64,000 bases of DNA from Mycobacterium sp. SMC-8. GTDB lineage: Bacteria > Actinomycetota > Actinomycetes > Mycobacteriales > Mycobacteriaceae. The stretch is from positions 3,410,001-3,474,000 of the forward strand of contig NZ_CP079865.1 of NCBI RefSeq assembly GCF_025263565.1, read 5' to 3'. The translations under genes were made by a program, and so were the position numbers. The notes under the pieces are model-generated. The model searched no databases. It was not told the origin of the DNA and saw only the letters and a list, made by a program, of their open reading frames with translations. Positions within the stretch are counted from its first letter, which is position 1, and each line of letters starts with the position of its first letter. Below, one piece after another: positions 29,765 through 39,918 of the stretch.

Positions 29765-32175
29765 GCCGGGCTCCGGTCAGATTGGCCGTTCTGGCCGCAG
29801 CCGGACGGGGCGCGACCGATCGACACCAGCGCTCCCGTCGTCACACCCAGGCTTCGGTGCACGTGGCTGCCGGGTGAGTTCAGCGGCACCCAGACCACAC
29901 GGTCGTCCATGTCGGCCACCGTCAACGGCAGCGTGATCGCGCCGCGGGCGGTGCTGACGGACACGAGTTCACCGGCCGCGACACCGATCTCGTCCGCCGT
30001 GGCCGGCGAGAGGCAGGCCACGGGCGCTCTCGCCGTACCGGCGAGGTGTGGTTCACCATCCTGCAGCCGTCCGTCGTCGAGCAGCATCCGCCAGCCCGCC
30101 AGCACGGCCTGACCGTGCTGCGGTTGTGGCGGCGACGGATCAACCTGCGGAGCGGCGGCGCGGTTTCCCGACCACATCCCGAGGCGGACCCGTTCCTGCG
30201 CAGCGGTTGCCAGGCCGAGGTCGACCCCGATCTCGTCAGCCAGGAGGCTCAGCACCCGCAGATCGGAGATCGCGTTGCTCTGCAGTGCCGGTCCGAACGC
30301 GCGACTGCGGCCCTCCCAGTCGAGGAAGGAGCCCGCCTTCTCGGCGACGGGCGCGACCGGGAACACCACGTCGGCACGTTCGGTGACATCGCTATGGCGC
30401 AACTCCAGGCTGACGACGAACGGGGCCGCCTCCACCGCGGCGCGGGCGGCGTCGGGATCGGGCAGGTCGTCGAGTTCGACGCCGCCGAGCAGCAACGCGC
30501 CCAACGTGCCGTCACGGGCGCCGGCAAGGATCGTCGAGGTGTCGCGGCCCGGGACGTCCGGGAGGTCGTCGACGTGCCATGCGTCGGCAACCTGCCGGCG
30601 GGCAGCGGGGTCGCCGACCGGTCGACCGCCCGGCAGCAGGTTCGGCAGCGCGCCCGCCTCCACCGCCCCGCGATCTCCGGCGCGCCGCGGTATCCACGCC
30701 AGGCGCGCCCCGGTGTTCTCGGCGAGTCGTGCCGCCGCCGTCAGCGCGCCGGGGGACACGGCGAGGCGCTCTCCGACCAGGAGCAGCGCACCGGCCATCG
30801 ACAGCAGTTCGTCGCCGGCCAGCCCGTCCAGAGCGGCCGCCTCGGAACCCGGGGCGCACCGGATCAGCCGGCCCGACAGCTTGCCGAGGGCACGGGTGGC
30901 CAGCGGCGCGATCGACAGCACCTGCAGTCCGTGTTTGCGGACGGCCTTGCGCAGGCGCAGAGAGACGATCGGTGACTCCTCTTCGGGTTCCAGACCCGCC
31001 AGCAGCACCGCTGGCGCCTTCTCCAGATCGGCGTAGGTCACGGTCATGGGCAGGCCCGCGATATGCGCGGCGAGGAAGCCGGCCTCTTCCGCATTGTGCG
31101 GTCTGGTCCTGAAGTCGATGTCGTTGGTGTTCAACACCATTCGCGCGAACTTGGCGTAGGCGTATGCGTCCTCGACGGTGGCCCGGCCGCCGACCAGCAC
31201 ACCGGTGCTGCCTGCGGCCGCGGCCAACCCGGCCCCGGCGACGCTGAGCGCCTCCGACCACGAGGCCGGCCGCAGGGCGCCGCCGTCACGCACCAGCGGT
31301 GTGGTGAGGCGGTCGCCCACCGTGGTGTAGGTGAACGCCCACCGACCCTTGTCGCAGTTCCATTCCTCGTTCACCTCGGGATCGTCGCCGGCCAGGCGGC
31401 GCATCACCTTGCCGCGGCGGTGGTCGGTGCGCTGCGCGCATCCCGACGCACAGTGCTCACATACGCTCGGGCTCGACACCAGGTCGAACGGCCGCGCCCG
31501 GAACCGGTACGCGGCGCCGGTCAGCGCACCGACCGGGCAGATCTGCACGGTGTTGCCGGAGAAGTACGACTGGAACGGTTCACCCGGCGCGATCCCGACC
31601 TGTTGGCGCGCACCGCGTTCCAGCAGATCGATGAACCGGTCGCCGGCGATCTGATCGGAAAAGCGTGTGCAGCGGGCGCACAGCACGCAGCGTTCCCGGT
31701 CGAGCAGCACCTGCGACGAGATGTTGATGGGCTTGGGAAACGTCCGTTTGACGTCCTCGAATCGGGTCTCGGCACGGCCGTTGGACATCGCCTGGTTCTG
31801 CAGCGGACATTCGCCGCCCTTGTCGCAGACGGGACAGTCCAGCGGGTGGTTGATCAGCAGCAGTTCCATCACGCCGTGCTGGGCTTTATCGGCGGCCTCT
31901 GAGGTGTACTGGGTGCGCACCACCATCTCGGGGGCCACGGTGGTGGTGCACGACGCCAACGGTTTGCGTTGTCCTTCCACCTCGACGAGGCACTGTCGGC
32001 AGGCACCCACCGGGTCGAGCAGGGGATGGTCGCAGAAGCGCGGGATCTGCAGCCCGATCAACTCGGCGGCGCGGATCACCAACGTGCCCTTGGGCACCGT
32101 GACCTCGTTGCCGTCGATGGTCAGGGTCACCATCTCCACCGGTGGCGCGTCGTGGCTGTGCTCTGCGAGGGTCAT
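29761..32175 (-). CDS. nuoG: NADH-quinone oxidoreductase subunit G
   Basis: An 804-aa peripheral-arm subunit. The N-terminus holds the [2Fe-2S] N1b set ([15 protein letters not shown]), the N4/N5 ligands in [19 protein letters not shown] and CVLCARC, and later CPVGALT. The extra N7 cluster is also present (CEHCASGC followed by NCDKGRW), as in the E. coli and Thermus enzymes. The remainder is a molybdopterin-oxidoreductase-like domain without an active molybdenum site. The ATG at 32175 overlaps the nuoF stop (ATGA). Confidence 0.97.
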   Translation of the reverse strand: MTLAEHSHDAPPVEMVTLTIDGNEVTVPKGTLVIRAAELIGLQIPRFCDHPLLDPVGACRQCLVEVEGQRKPLASCTTTVAPEMVVRTQYTSEAADKAQHGVMELLLINHPLDCPVCDKGGECPLQNQAMSNGRAETRFEDVKRTFPKPINISSQVLLDRERCVLCARCTRFSDQIAGDRFIDLLERGARQQVGIAPGEPFQSYFSGNTVQICPVGALTGAAYRFRARPFDLVSSPSVCEHCASGCAQRTDHRRGKVMRRLAGDDPEVNEEWNCDKGRWAFTYTTVGDRLTTPLVRDGGALRPASWSEALSVAGAGLAAAAGSTGVLVGGRATVEDAYAYAKFARMVLNTNDIDFRTRPHNAEEAGFLAAHIAGLPMTVTYADLEKAPAVLLAGLEPEEESPIVSLRLRKAVRKHGLQVLSIAPLATRALGKLSGRLIRCAPGSEAAALDGLAGDELLSMAGALLLVGERLAVSPGALTAAARLAENTGARLAWIPRRAGDRGAVEAGALPNLLPGGRPVGDPAARRQVADAWHVDDLPDVPGRDTSTILAGARDGTLGALLLGGVELDDLPDPDAARAAVEAAPFVVSLELRHSDVTERADVVFPVAPVAEKAGSFLDWEGRSRAFGPALQSNAISDLRVLSLLADEIGVDLGLATAAQERVRLGMWSGNRAAAPQVDPSPPQPQHGQAVLAGWRMLLDDGRLQDGEPHLAGTARAPVACLSPATADEIGVAAGELVSVSTARGAITLPLTVADMDDRVVWVPLNSPGSHVHRSLGVTTGALVSIGRAPSGCGQNGQSDRSPA

Positions 32176-33491
32176 GCGCCCACTCCTTCCGGTGCGGCCA
32201 GCATCGACGCGTACGGGTCGAACGGGCATCCGCCGGCGGCGAGGTGCGCTTCGTACTCACCGCGGAAATACTTGAGCGAGGACATGATCGGACTCACCGC
32301 CCCGTCACCCAGCGCGCAGAACGACTTCCCGAAGATGTTGTCGGAGATGTCGAGCAGTTTGTCCAGATCCGCCTCGGTGCCCGCACCGGTCTCGAGACGC
32401 TCGTAGATCTGCGCCAGCCAGTAGGTGCCCTCACGGCACGGGGTGCACTTGCCGCACGACTCGTGCGCGTAGAACTGCGTCCACCGGCGCACCGCCCGCA
32501 CCACACAGGTGGTCTCGTCGAAGATCTGCAGCGCCTTGGTGCCGAGCATGGACCCGACACCGGCCATGCCCTCGTAATCCAAGGGCACATCCAGGTGTTC
32601 GGCGGTCAGGAGCGGTGTCGACGATCCGCCCGGCGTCCAGAACTTCAGTGAGTGCCCGGCGCGGACCCCGCCGGCGTACTCGAGCAACTGCCGCAACGTG
32701 ACACCGAGCGGAGCCTCGTACTGACCGGGTGTCGTGACGTGACCGGACAACGAGTACAGCGTGAAACCAGGTGACTTCTCCGAACCCATGGACCGGAACC
32801 AGTCGACACCGTTGAGCATGATCGGCGGCACGCTGGCGATCGACTCGACATTGTTGACCACGGTCGGGCATGCGTAGAGTCCTGCGACGGCCGGGAAGGG
32901 CGGCCGTAACCGGGGCTGGCCGCGCCGGCCCTCCAGTGAGTCCAGCAGTGCGGTCTCCTCACCGCAGATGTAGGCGCCGGCCCCGGCGTGCACGATGAGC
33001 TCCAGATCGAAACCGGACCCGTGGATGTCGGTGCCGAGATGTCCCGCGGCGTAGGCCTCGGCGACCGCGGCCTGCAATCGCCGCAGCACCGGCACCACCT
33101 CACCGCGCAGGTAGATGAACGCGTAATGGGCCCGGATCGCGTATGCGGCGATGATCGCGCCCTCGACCAGGAAATGCGGGCTGGTCAGCAGCAGCGGAAT
33201 GTCCTTGCAGGTGCCGGGTTCGGACTCATCGGCGTTGATCACCAGATAGTGCGGCTTGGCGGCGGCGCCCTCCTTCCCCTGGGGAATGAACGACCACTTC
33301 GTCCCGGTCGGGAAACCCGCGCCTCCGCGTCCCCGCAGTCCGGAGTCCTTCACTGTGGCGATCACGTCGTCGGGTGTCATGGCCAGCGCCCGGTCCAGTG
33401 CCTGGTACCCGCCGTGGCGGCGATAGGTGTCCAATGACCACGGTTGTGGCTCGTCCCAGAACCGGCTCAGCACCGGGGTCAGCGTGTTCAT
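32172..33491 (-). CDS. nuoF: NADH-quinone oxidoreductase subunit F
   Basis: A 439-aa subunit that binds NADH and FMN and carries cluster N3. The glycine-rich nucleotide site is [13 protein letters not shown], the FMN/NADH region contains [11 protein letters not shown] and CGEETALL, and the N3 ligands are in [14 protein letters not shown] plus the Cys in FCALGDGAV. It overlaps nuoE and nuoG by 4 bp on each side. Confidence 0.97.
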   Translation of the reverse strand: MNTLTPVLSRFWDEPQPWSLDTYRRHGGYQALDRALAMTPDDVIATVKDSGLRGRGGAGFPTGTKWSFIPQGKEGAAAKPHYLVINADESEPGTCKDIPLLLTSPHFLVEGAIIAAYAIRAHYAFIYLRGEVVPVLRRLQAAVAEAYAAGHLGTDIHGSGFDLELIVHAGAGAYICGEETALLDSLEGRRGQPRLRPPFPAVAGLYACPTVVNNVESIASVPPIMLNGVDWFRSMGSEKSPGFTLYSLSGHVTTPGQYEAPLGVTLRQLLEYAGGVRAGHSLKFWTPGGSSTPLLTAEHLDVPLDYEGMAGVGSMLGTKALQIFDETTCVVRAVRRWTQFYAHESCGKCTPCREGTYWLAQIYERLETGAGTEADLDKLLDISDNIFGKSFCALGDGAVSPIMSSLKYFRGEYEAHLAAGGCPFDPYASMLAAPEGVGA

Positions 33492-34375
33492 CGGTGATCC
33501 GCCGCCTTCGGGTCGGTTTCCGGTGTCGACGGCCGCGCCGGGACGTCGGCCGACGGTGCCGGTGCCGGTTGGTCTTTCACGGCCTCGGCGGCTTCGGCCT
33601 GCCCGTCCGCCGACGGTGCGGCATGCCCGGAATCGGAGGTGTCCGACGGCGCACCGCCATCTGGTGCCGACATGCCGTGCTTGCGGGCGAACCGCAGCCC
33701 GGCCAGTGTCGCCGCACCGACCTCTCCCGGTGCCACCTCGTCACACGGGCCGGCAAGCCCGGCAAGGATTCTCGCCGTCTCCCGGAAGGTGCACAGCGAA
33801 CCGCTGCGCGACGGCGTCGGTGGGCGACCCGAGCGCAGCGCATCCACGAGATCTCGGGCCGAGGCCGGGGTCTGGTTGTCGAAGAAATCCCAGTTCACCA
33901 TCACCACCGGGGCGTAGTCACAGGCGGCGTTGCACTCGACATGCTCCAGCGTGACCGCCCCGTCCGCGGTGGTCTGGCCCGGTGCGACACCCAGGTGCGT
34001 CTCCAGGCTCTCCAGGATCGCGTCGCCGCCCATCACCGCGCAGAGGGTGTTGGTGCAGACCCCCACCAGGTAATCGCCGGTCGGTTCGCGCCGGTACATC
34101 GAGTAGAACGTCGCGACCGCGGTCACCTCCGCGTCCGTGAGACCCAACTGTGCTGCACAGAAAGCAATTCCGGCCGGGGTAAGGTAGCCGTCCTCGGATT
34201 GCACCAGGTGCAGAAGAGGCAGCAGCGCCGACCTCGCCTGCGGGTAGCGGGCCACGATCGTCGCCGCGTCTGCCTCCAGCCTCGCGGTCACCTCGGCGGG
34301 ATACCTCGTGGGCCCGTGAACCGGGGGACCGGGCTCGTCAGGCCGCTGGCCCAGCTCCAGAAAGACGTTGGTCAT
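33488..34375 (-). CDS. nuoE: NADH-quinone oxidoreductase subunit E with long disordered C-terminus
   Basis: A 295-aa thioredoxin-like subunit with [2Fe-2S] cluster N1a; ligands are in CTNTLC and [10 protein letters not shown]. The family core ends near residue 185. The rest is a low-complexity tail rich in Ala, Pro, Asp and Ser ([26 protein letters not shown]). The M. tuberculosis protein has, from memory, about 250 residues, so the tail is longer here. It overlaps nuoD and nuoF by 4 bp on each side. Confidence 0.96.
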   Translation of the reverse strand: MTNVFLELGQRPDEPGPPVHGPTRYPAEVTARLEADAATIVARYPQARSALLPLLHLVQSEDGYLTPAGIAFCAAQLGLTDAEVTAVATFYSMYRREPTGDYLVGVCTNTLCAVMGGDAILESLETHLGVAPGQTTADGAVTLEHVECNAACDYAPVVMVNWDFFDNQTPASARDLVDALRSGRPPTPSRSGSLCTFRETARILAGLAGPCDEVAPGEVGAATLAGLRFARKHGMSAPDGGAPSDTSDSGHAAPSADGQAEAAEAVKDQPAPAPSADVPARPSTPETDPKAADHR

Positions 34376-35700
34376 CTGTCCACCCCGCCCATCACCGGGT
34401 CGATCGATGCCACTGCCGTGATCGCGTCCGCGACCATGCCTCCCTCACACATCGCCGCCACGGCTTGGAGATTGGTGAACGACGGATCCCGGTAGTGCAC
34501 CCGGTAAGGGCGTGTCCCGCCGTCGGAGACCATGTGCACCCCAAGCTCGCCGCGCGGCGATTCGACCGCGACGTAGACCTGCCCGGCCGGCACCCGGATC
34601 CCCTCGGTCACCAGCTTGAAGTGGTGGATCAGACCCTCCATCGAGTGACCCATGATCTTGGCGATGTGCTCGGGGGAATTCCCCAGACCGTCGGGTCCGA
34701 CCTTCAGGTCGGCAGGCCATGCCAGCTTCTTGTCGGCGATCATCACCGGCGCACCGGACAATGGCTCGAGACGGTCCACGCACTGCTCGACGATCCTGAT
34801 CGACTGGTGCATCTCCTTGACTCGGATCAAATACCGGCCATAGGAGTCGCACTGGTCGTCAGTGATGACGTCGAACTCGTAAGTCTCGTAGCCGCAATAG
34901 GGTTGGGTCTTCCGTAGGTCGTGGGGTAGGCCGGTGGACCGCAGCACGGGACCGGTGATGCCCAGCGCCATGCACCCGGTCAGGTCGAGATAGCCCACCC
35001 CCTGCGTGCGGGCCTTCCAGATGTAGTTCTCGTTGAGCAGGTCCTCCATGTCGCGAAGCCGCGCCGGCAGCACCTTGAGCAGGTCGTGGAGCTGGGGGAG
35101 CGCCTCATCGGGCAGGTCGGCGGCCACCCCGCCCGGCCGGATGTAGGCGTTGTTCATCCGCAGCCCGGTGATCGTCTCGAACACCGAGAGAATGAGTTCG
35201 CGTTCGCGGAAGCCGAGGAACATCGCGGTCATGGCGCCCAGCTCCATGCCACCGGTCGCCAGCGCGACAAGATGACTGGAGATCCGGTTGAGCTCCATCA
35301 TCATCACGCGGATCACCGAGGCCCGTTCCGGGATGTCGTCGGTGACCCCGAGTAGCTTTTCCACGCCGAGGCAGTAGACGGTCTCGTTGAAAAACGGTGA
35401 CAGATAGTCCATCCGGGTCACGAACGTGACACCCTGCGTCCAGTTCCGGAACTCCAGGTTTTTCTCGATACCGGTGTGCAGATACCCGATGCCGCACCGG
35501 GCTTCGACGATCGTCTCGCCTTCGATCTCCAGGATCAACCGCAGCACACCGTGCGTGGACGGGTGCTGCGGACCCATGTTGACGACAATGCGCTCACCGG
35601 CGTGCTCGGCCGCGTTCTGCCTGGCCGCAGTGACGACTTGATCCCAGTCCTGGCCGCCGACGACCACCACCCGTTCGGGCGGTTGCTTCGAAGTGGTCAT
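34372..35700 (-). CDS. nuoD: NADH-quinone oxidoreductase subunit D
   Basis: A 442-aa 49-kDa-type subunit that forms the quinone site with NuoB. Typical parts are [14 protein letters not shown] (the quinone-site His loop), [19 protein letters not shown]-like [17 protein letters not shown], and [16 protein letters not shown]. The ATG at 35700 shares one base with the nuoC TGA (TGATG). Confidence 0.97.
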   Translation of the reverse strand: MTTSKQPPERVVVVGGQDWDQVVTAARQNAAEHAGERIVVNMGPQHPSTHGVLRLILEIEGETIVEARCGIGYLHTGIEKNLEFRNWTQGVTFVTRMDYLSPFFNETVYCLGVEKLLGVTDDIPERASVIRVMMMELNRISSHLVALATGGMELGAMTAMFLGFRERELILSVFETITGLRMNNAYIRPGGVAADLPDEALPQLHDLLKVLPARLRDMEDLLNENYIWKARTQGVGYLDLTGCMALGITGPVLRSTGLPHDLRKTQPYCGYETYEFDVITDDQCDSYGRYLIRVKEMHQSIRIVEQCVDRLEPLSGAPVMIADKKLAWPADLKVGPDGLGNSPEHIAKIMGHSMEGLIHHFKLVTEGIRVPAGQVYVAVESPRGELGVHMVSDGGTRPYRVHYRDPSFTNLQAVAAMCEGGMVADAITAVASIDPVMGGVDR

Positions 35701-36380
35701 CAGTTGTATGCCCTCCGCTGGTCGGGAGGCGGGATCTCGGCGCCGTGGTATTCGACTGGAATGCCGCCCAGTGGATAGTCTTTCCGCTGCGGATGGCCCA
35801 CCCAGTCGTCCGGCATCTCGATCCTGGTCAGCGATGGATGGCCGTCGAAGATCAGGCCGAAGAAGTCGTAGGTCTCACGTTCGTGCCAGTCGGTGGTCGG
35901 ATAGACACGAAACAACGAGGGGATGTGCGGGTCGGCATCGGGAGCGGCCACCTCGATGCGCATCCGCCGGTTGTGCGTGATCGACATCAGCGGATAGACC
36001 GCATGGAGCTCGCGGCCCGCGTCGTCGGGATAATGCACACCGCTGACGCCCAGGCACAATTCGAAACGCAGTGCCGGGTCGTCGCGCAAGGTCTGGGCCA
36101 CCTCGACGAGCCGGTCGCGGTGCACTTCGACGGTGAGCTCGTCGCGGTAGACCACCACCCGCTCGATCGATTCGGCGTAGGTCTCTTCGCCCAGTGCGGC
36201 TTCCAGCGTGTCGACGATGTCGTCGAAATACCCCCCGTACGGCCGCGGGGAGCCGCCCGGAAGCGCGACCGGACGGATCAGGCGGCCGTAACCCGAGGTG
36301 TCGCCGGAGCCCTCGGCGCCGAACATGCCCCGGCGCACCCCAATCACCTCGGGGCGCACGTCGCCGTCCGAAGCGCTCAC
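35700..36380 (-). CDS. nuoC: NADH-quinone oxidoreductase subunit C
   Basis: A 226-aa 30-kDa-type subunit of the peripheral arm. The signature is in [19 protein letters not shown] followed by [26 protein letters not shown]. The first 40 residues are Gly-rich. The start is a GTG at 36380, 16 bp after the nuoB stop. Confidence 0.96.
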   Translation of the reverse strand: MSASDGDVRPEVIGVRRGMFGAEGSGDTSGYGRLIRPVALPGGSPRPYGGYFDDIVDTLEAALGEETYAESIERVVVYRDELTVEVHRDRLVEVAQTLRDDPALRFELCLGVSGVHYPDDAGRELHAVYPLMSITHNRRMRIEVAAPDADPHIPSLFRVYPTTDWHERETYDFFGLIFDGHPSLTRIEMPDDWVGHPQRKDYPLGGIPVEYHGAEIPPPDQRRAYN

Positions 36381-36396
36381 CGGTGCACCATCCTCA

Positions 36397-36951
36397 TCAC
36401 CGCAGCAGGCCTTTCAGCTCGATCGTCGGCGGCGCTGCCAGCGCAGCCTGCTCGGCCTCCCGGATCGCCTCCTCGCGGTTCACCCCGAGGGGCATCTGCT
36501 GAATCTTGTCGTGCAGTTTGAGGATTGCGTGCAGCAGCATCTCGGGCCGGGGCGGACACCCCGGCAGGTAGATGTCGACAGGCACCACGTGGTCAACCCC
36601 CTGCACCACCGCGTAGTTGTTGAACATTCCGCCGGAAGAGGCGCACACCCCCATGGCCAGCACCCATTTCGGTTCGGCCATCTGGTCGTAGATCTGACGC
36701 AGCACCGGCGCCATCTTCTGGCTGACCCGGCCCGCGACGATCATCAGATCGGCCTGCCTCGGTGTCGCCGAGAACCTCTCCATGCCGAATCGGGAGATGT
36801 CGAAACGCGGTCCCGCGGTCGCCATCATCTCGATCGCACAGCAGGCGAGCCCGAAAGTCGCGGGCCACAGCGAACCCTTGCGTACGTATCCGGCGACCTT
36901 CTCGACGGTCGAGAGCAGGATTCCGCTGGGCAACCGTTCCTCTAATCCCAT
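36397..36951 (-). CDS. nuoB: NADH-quinone oxidoreductase subunit B
   Basis: A 184-aa PSST-type subunit with cluster N2, the final electron donor to quinone. Ligands are the tandem Cys in [11 protein letters not shown], Cys in [12 protein letters not shown] and Cys in LPGCPPRPE. The ATG at 36951 gives [10 protein letters not shown] and overlaps the nuoA end by 10 bp. Confidence 0.97.
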   Translation of the reverse strand: MGLEERLPSGILLSTVEKVAGYVRKGSLWPATFGLACCAIEMMATAGPRFDISRFGMERFSATPRQADLMIVAGRVSQKMAPVLRQIYDQMAEPKWVLAMGVCASSGGMFNNYAVVQGVDHVVPVDIYLPGCPPRPEMLLHAILKLHDKIQQMPLGVNREEAIREAEQAALAAPPTIELKGLLR

Positions 36952-37316
36952 TGCAAGCCTCCCCGCCGCCACACGTAGGCGTAGGCGACGAACACGATCA
37001 CCATGAACAGCAGCATCTCCACCAGGGCGAACAGCCCGAGGCTGTCGAACGCGACCGCCCACGGGTAAAGGAAGACGATCTCGATGTCGAAGACGATGAA
37101 CAACATCGCCGTCAGGTAGTAGCGGATGGGGAAGCGCTGCCCCGTCGCGGCCGCGGCAGGGTCCATCGGATCCATCGGTTCGATGCCGCACTCGTAGGCT
37201 TCGAGCTTGGCCTGGTTGTAACGTCGCGGCCCGATCAGCAGCGCGATCCCGACCGACCCGACGGCGAACACAGCGGCGATCGCACCAAGCACCAGAATGG
37301 GCGTGTACAGATCCAT
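36942..37316 (-). CDS. nuoA: NADH-quinone oxidoreductase subunit A
   Basis: A 124-aa three-helix membrane subunit and first gene of the nuo operon. The loop [10 protein letters not shown] with the conserved Cys region and [21 protein letters not shown] are diagnostic. The ATG at 37316 gives [11 protein letters not shown] and has GAGGAG 12 bases upstream. A TAGGCT hexamer lies about 45 bases upstream of the start. Confidence 0.97.
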   Translation of the reverse strand: MDLYTPILVLGAIAAVFAVGSVGIALLIGPRRYNQAKLEAYECGIEPMDPMDPAAAATGQRFPIRYYLTAMLFIVFDIEIVFLYPWAVAFDSLGLFALVEMLLFMVIVFVAYAYVWRRGGLQWD

Positions 37317-37360
37317 ACTGCGTTGCAGCTCCTCGGGGCAGTCGATGTGAGCTACCGCAC

Positions 37361-37366
37361 AGCCTA
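37361..37366 (-). promoter_or_regulatory. -10 hexamer TAGGCT for the nuo operon
   Basis: On the minus strand TAGGCT lies about 45 bases before the nuoA ATG, inside the 164-bp gap after the receiver gene. It would give a leader of about 38 bases containing the GAGGAG site. No -35 is obvious. Confidence 0.45.
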
Positions 37367-37480
37367 GCCTTGTTTGGGATCCGCGCCATACATTTTGGTT
37401 AGTATCGCTAGTGGCGTCGTCCGGCGATCTCGCTCTGCCTCGAATAGGTAACTGCGCCAGGACCTTTCCTGCGGATCCGG

Positions 37481-37900
37481 TCAGAGCGCGGGGCGTAGCA
37501 GCGACACCACCGCGTCGCCCAGCCGGATGGGATCGATCGGATGTGGCACCGCGGCCTCGGCCCGCGACCACCGGGCCAGCCACGCGTCATCAGGACGCCC
37601 GGTCAGCACCAGGATCGGCGGGCAGTCGTTGATCTCGTCCTTGAGCTGCTTGGCGATCCCCATCCCGCCGACCGGGGCGGCCTCCCCGTCGAGGATCACC
37701 AGATCGAATCCACCCTCGTCCATCCGCCTGATCACCATCGGTCCCGTGGCGACGTCGAGATAGGTCAGTTCGGGCAACTCCGGGTGGATGCGCTTACCCA
37801 GCGCCAGCCTGACCTGTTCCCTGGTCCTGGGGTTGTCGCTGTAGACGAGGATCCGCAGCGGGTCCTGAGCCCGTGATGGCTCCGGAGATGGCACGGCCAT
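37481..37900 (-). CDS. Atypical response-regulator receiver protein, Rv3143-like
   Basis: A 139-aa single receiver domain without an output domain. The phospho-acceptor Asp is in VILDGEAAP (about residue 71) and the conserved Thr in LVLTGRP. The acidic pocket is reduced (YSDN), and the usual Lys near the C-terminus is replaced by His in AVPHPIDP. A standalone receiver next to nuo also occurs in M. tuberculosis (Rv3143), so a role in respiration is plausible. With the Lys missing, classical phospho-switching is doubtful. No histidine kinase is nearby. Confidence 0.85.
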   Translation of the reverse strand: MAVPSPEPSRAQDPLRILVYSDNPRTREQVRLALGKRIHPELPELTYLDVATGPMVIRRMDEGGFDLVILDGEAAPVGGMGIAKQLKDEINDCPPILVLTGRPDDAWLARWSRAEAAVPHPIDPIRLGDAVVSLLRPAL

Positions 37901-37969
37901 GGGCGCGATGGTAACGCGCAGTCCCGGTGCCGAGGCCCGAACACCGAAAAGGGCTGCTACGCCGCCGCT

Positions 37970-38368
37970 TCAGCGGTCACGACGAGGTGTGGACAGCAGT
38001 GGCTCGATCTCGGCGGGGTCGAAGTACTCGTCGACCCGGGTGATCATTCCGTCTGCGTCCACTTTGATCACGATGCACACCCGCATCGCGATCGTCGTCC
38101 CGGCGGGGGTACGCGCATGCAGGACGTGTTGCTGGACGAAACCTCCGTCGAACAGCTGGCGGTCCAGGATCTCGTAGCGGCGATCAACGGTGGCGTCGAC
38201 GAACCACTGGATGATCTTCACCGAACGGGCATGGTCGTTGTCCCGGGTGTCGCCACTCTTCCAGACCGCGATGCCCGGACTGAACAGCTTCGCCACCGTG
38301 GTGATGTCGCTGTGCTCGATCGCGCCGAAAAGCCGGTCGGCCACGGCGGCGGTGACTGTCACGGGCAT
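37970..38368 (-). CDS. SnoaL/NTF2-like domain protein
   Basis: A 132-aa cone-shaped alpha+beta fold protein. It has an N-terminal helix pair (VADRLFGAIEHSDITTVAKLF), the strand SPGIAVWKSGD and the terminal MRVCIVIKVDADGMITRVDEYFDP, which is typical of SnoaL-like or limonene-epoxide-hydrolase-like proteins. Catalytic residues cannot be assigned. It is divergent from a methyltransferase gene and lies 69 bp upstream of the receiver gene. Confidence 0.8.
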   Translation of the reverse strand: MPVTVTAAVADRLFGAIEHSDITTVAKLFSPGIAVWKSGDTRDNDHARSVKIIQWFVDATVDRRYEILDRQLFDGGFVQQHVLHARTPAGTTIAMRVCIVIKVDADGMITRVDEYFDPAEIEPLLSTPRRDR

Positions 38369-38387
38369 CGTGTTGACCTCAACTTCG

Positions 38388-38400
38388 GTTCAGGTTGAAC
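38388..38400. promoter_or_regulatory. Short palindrome GTTCA-GGT-TGAAC in a divergent gap
   Basis: A perfect 5-base inverted repeat lies in the 42-bp gap between the SnoaL-like gene and the methyltransferase gene. It is a candidate operator shared by both promoters, with no regulator adjacent. Confidence 0.35.
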
Positions 38401-38410
38401 ACTGGCGGGC

Positions 38411-39040
38411 ATGAATCTGACCCCAAGACTGTCCCGTTTCGACGAGTTCTACAAGAACCAGACTCTGCCGTGGGTGATCGGCGAGCCGCAGCCGGCCGTC
38501 ATCGAGTTGGAACGGGCCGGTCTGATCACCGGCCGGGTGCTCGACGCCGGATGTGGTACCGGCGAGCACACCATCCTGCTGACCGAGGCGGGCTACGACG
38601 TGGTCGGGATGGATGGTGCGCCCACCGCGATCGAACAGGCCCGGCGCAACGCCGAGGCGCGCGGCGTGAACGCCCGCTTCGCCGTGGCCGACGCACTGCA
38701 CCTCCCCGAGCAGCCGAAGTACGACACAATCATCGACAGCGCGCTGTTCCACATCTTCGACGACGAAGACCGCGCGTCCTACGTGCGGAGCCTCCGCTCG
38801 GCGACCCGGACCGGCTCCGTGGTGCATGTCCTCGCACTCTCGGACACCGGCCGCGGATTCGGGCCCGAGGTCAGTGACAACACCATCCGGGCCGCTTTCG
38901 AGGCGGGGTGGGAGATCGAGGCGCTCGACGAGACGAGATACCGAGGAATGGTGACGGATCTCCACGCCGAGGCGCTGGGGCTGCCCACCGGCACCGTCGT
39001 CGACGAACCCGCGTGGCTGGCGCGGGTGCGCAGGCTCTGA
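38411..39040 (+). CDS. Class I SAM-dependent methyltransferase
   Basis: A 209-aa Rossmann-like methyltransferase. The SAM-binding motif I is VLDAGCGTGEHTILL (residues about 44-58), motif II-type acid is in VVGMDGAPTAIEQA, and IDSALFHIFDDEDR corresponds to motif IV. It resembles thiopurine-S-methyltransferase-like and small-molecule methyltransferases. The substrate is unknown. Confidence 0.83.
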   Translation: MNLTPRLSRFDEFYKNQTLPWVIGEPQPAVIELERAGLITGRVLDAGCGTGEHTILLTEAGYDVVGMDGAPTAIEQARRNAEARGVNARFAVADALHLPEQPKYDTIIDSALFHIFDDEDRASYVRSLRSATRTGSVVHVLALSDTGRGFGPEVSDNTIRAAFEAGWEIEALDETRYRGMVTDLHAEALGLPTGTVVDEPAWLARVRRL

Positions 39041-39046
39041 TCCGCG

Positions 39047-39477
39047 TCAGCGCAGCCCGACCACCGACCTGCCCCCGGCGGCGACCCACACCGTGCCGTC
39101 CGGGACGACGGCGATCCCGTGGGGTTCGGAGGCGGCCACCGGGAGGGCGTACTCGCTGATGACACCGTCGGCGGTCAGGTGTCCGACGCGACCCGCGGCC
39201 CACTCGGTAAACCAGCACCGCGCTGCCCGGCGGCGATCGGGGGTGGCCGGCCGGCCGGGCCCGGCAGGCAAACTCGGCGACCTCGCCGTGGCTGTACCCG
39301 ACGCGGCCTGAAGCGCTGTTGACCGCCGTCAGCGGTCAGGCGGACGACGACGCCGCTGTGCACCAGTGTCACCCACACCACGCCGACCCCGTCGGGGGCG
39401 ATGCCGTACGGGTCGGGGCCTCGGTGACCATGAGCTGCGTCATCGACGAGACGGACGGGATCATCGCCCGTCCGCAT
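39047..39477 (-). pseudogene. Frameshifted remnant of a streptogramin-lyase (Vgb)/SMP-30-like beta-propeller gene
   Basis: Two reading frames of the minus strand carry clear beta-propeller blades. About 39320-39477 gives DPYGIAPDGVGVVWVTLVHS and GVVVRLTADG; about 39047-39230 gives CWFTEWAAGRVGHLTADG and SEPHGIAVVPDGTVWVAAGG. The stretch between needs a third frame (GYSHGEVAEFA near 39300), so at least two frameshifts separate them. Only about 140 codons remain of an expected roughly 270-300, and the 5' end runs into the DUF6285 gene. No intact open frame covers the region. Such propellers bind small ligands or act as lyases; this copy should be dead unless sequencing errors explain the shifts. 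Confidence 0.75.
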
Positions 39478-39790
39478 ACCCCGGGTGGTCGATCGACAAC
39501 CGGTGCCGCACCATCAGGCGCAGGCACTTCATCACCTCGTCGCCCCGGTCGTCGAGTCTGCCGTCCCGAATCGCACCGGCCAGCGACTGCTCGTCGGGGA
39601 AGCCGAGACCGTCGATCGCGGTCCGTACCGCTGCCCTCTCCTCGTCGAGCAGCTCCCGCTCGACGATGCGCAACACGTTGGCCGCTACGCGGGAATGGAA
39701 GCCGACCTGACCTTCGAGGGCGCGGACGTCGTTGTCGAGGAAGTCGGCCACGGCGGCGACAAGCTCAGCAGCGGTGGGACGTCGGCTCAT
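39461..39790 (-). CDS. DUF6285 protein, LvaB-like partner of a 4-hydroxyacyl-CoA kinase
   Basis: A 109-aa small helical protein (PTAAELVAAVADFLDNDV, FHSRVAANVLRIVERELLDE) of the DUF6285 type. Such proteins typically follow an APH-family phosphotransferase and an acyl-CoA dehydrogenase, as here. In Pseudomonas putida the small LvaB assists the kinase LvaA in phosphorylating 4-hydroxyvaleryl-CoA; I infer the same job. The ATG at 39790 overlaps the stop of the fourth mini-ORF of the repeat array (ATGA), so translation is coupled to the phosphotransferase through that chain. The 3' end overlaps the propeller remnant. Confidence 0.75.
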   Translation of the reverse strand: MSRRPTAAELVAAVADFLDNDVRALEGQVGFHSRVAANVLRIVERELLDEERAAVRTAIDGLGFPDEQSLAGAIRDGRLDDRGDEVMKCLRLMVRHRLSIDHPGYADGR

Positions 39791-39918
39791 CGTGGCCCTC
39801 GGCTCTTCGCGCGAGCGCTCATCGTGACCCTCGGCTCTTCGCGCGAGCGCTCATCGTGGCCCTCGGCTCTTCGCGCGAGCGCTCATCGTGGCCCTCGGCT
39901 CTTCGCGCGAGCGCTCAT
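39787..39918 (-). repeat. Tandem array of four 32-bp units, chain of mini-ORFs between aph-like and DUF6285 genes
   Basis: Units at 39791-39822, 39823-39854, 39855-39886 and 39887-39918, identical except one base in the second. On the minus strand each encodes MSARAKSRGPR (one copy SRGSR) and a stop. Mini-ORF starts are 39918, 39886, 39854 and 39822. Every junction, including those with the upstream phosphotransferase and downstream DUF6285 gene, is a 4-base ATGA overlap. The unit tail GAGGGCCACG nearly copies the end of the phosphotransferase gene (GAGGGCCGCG). GAGGG, 5-6 bases before each start, may act as ribosome-binding site. Confidence 0.92.
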
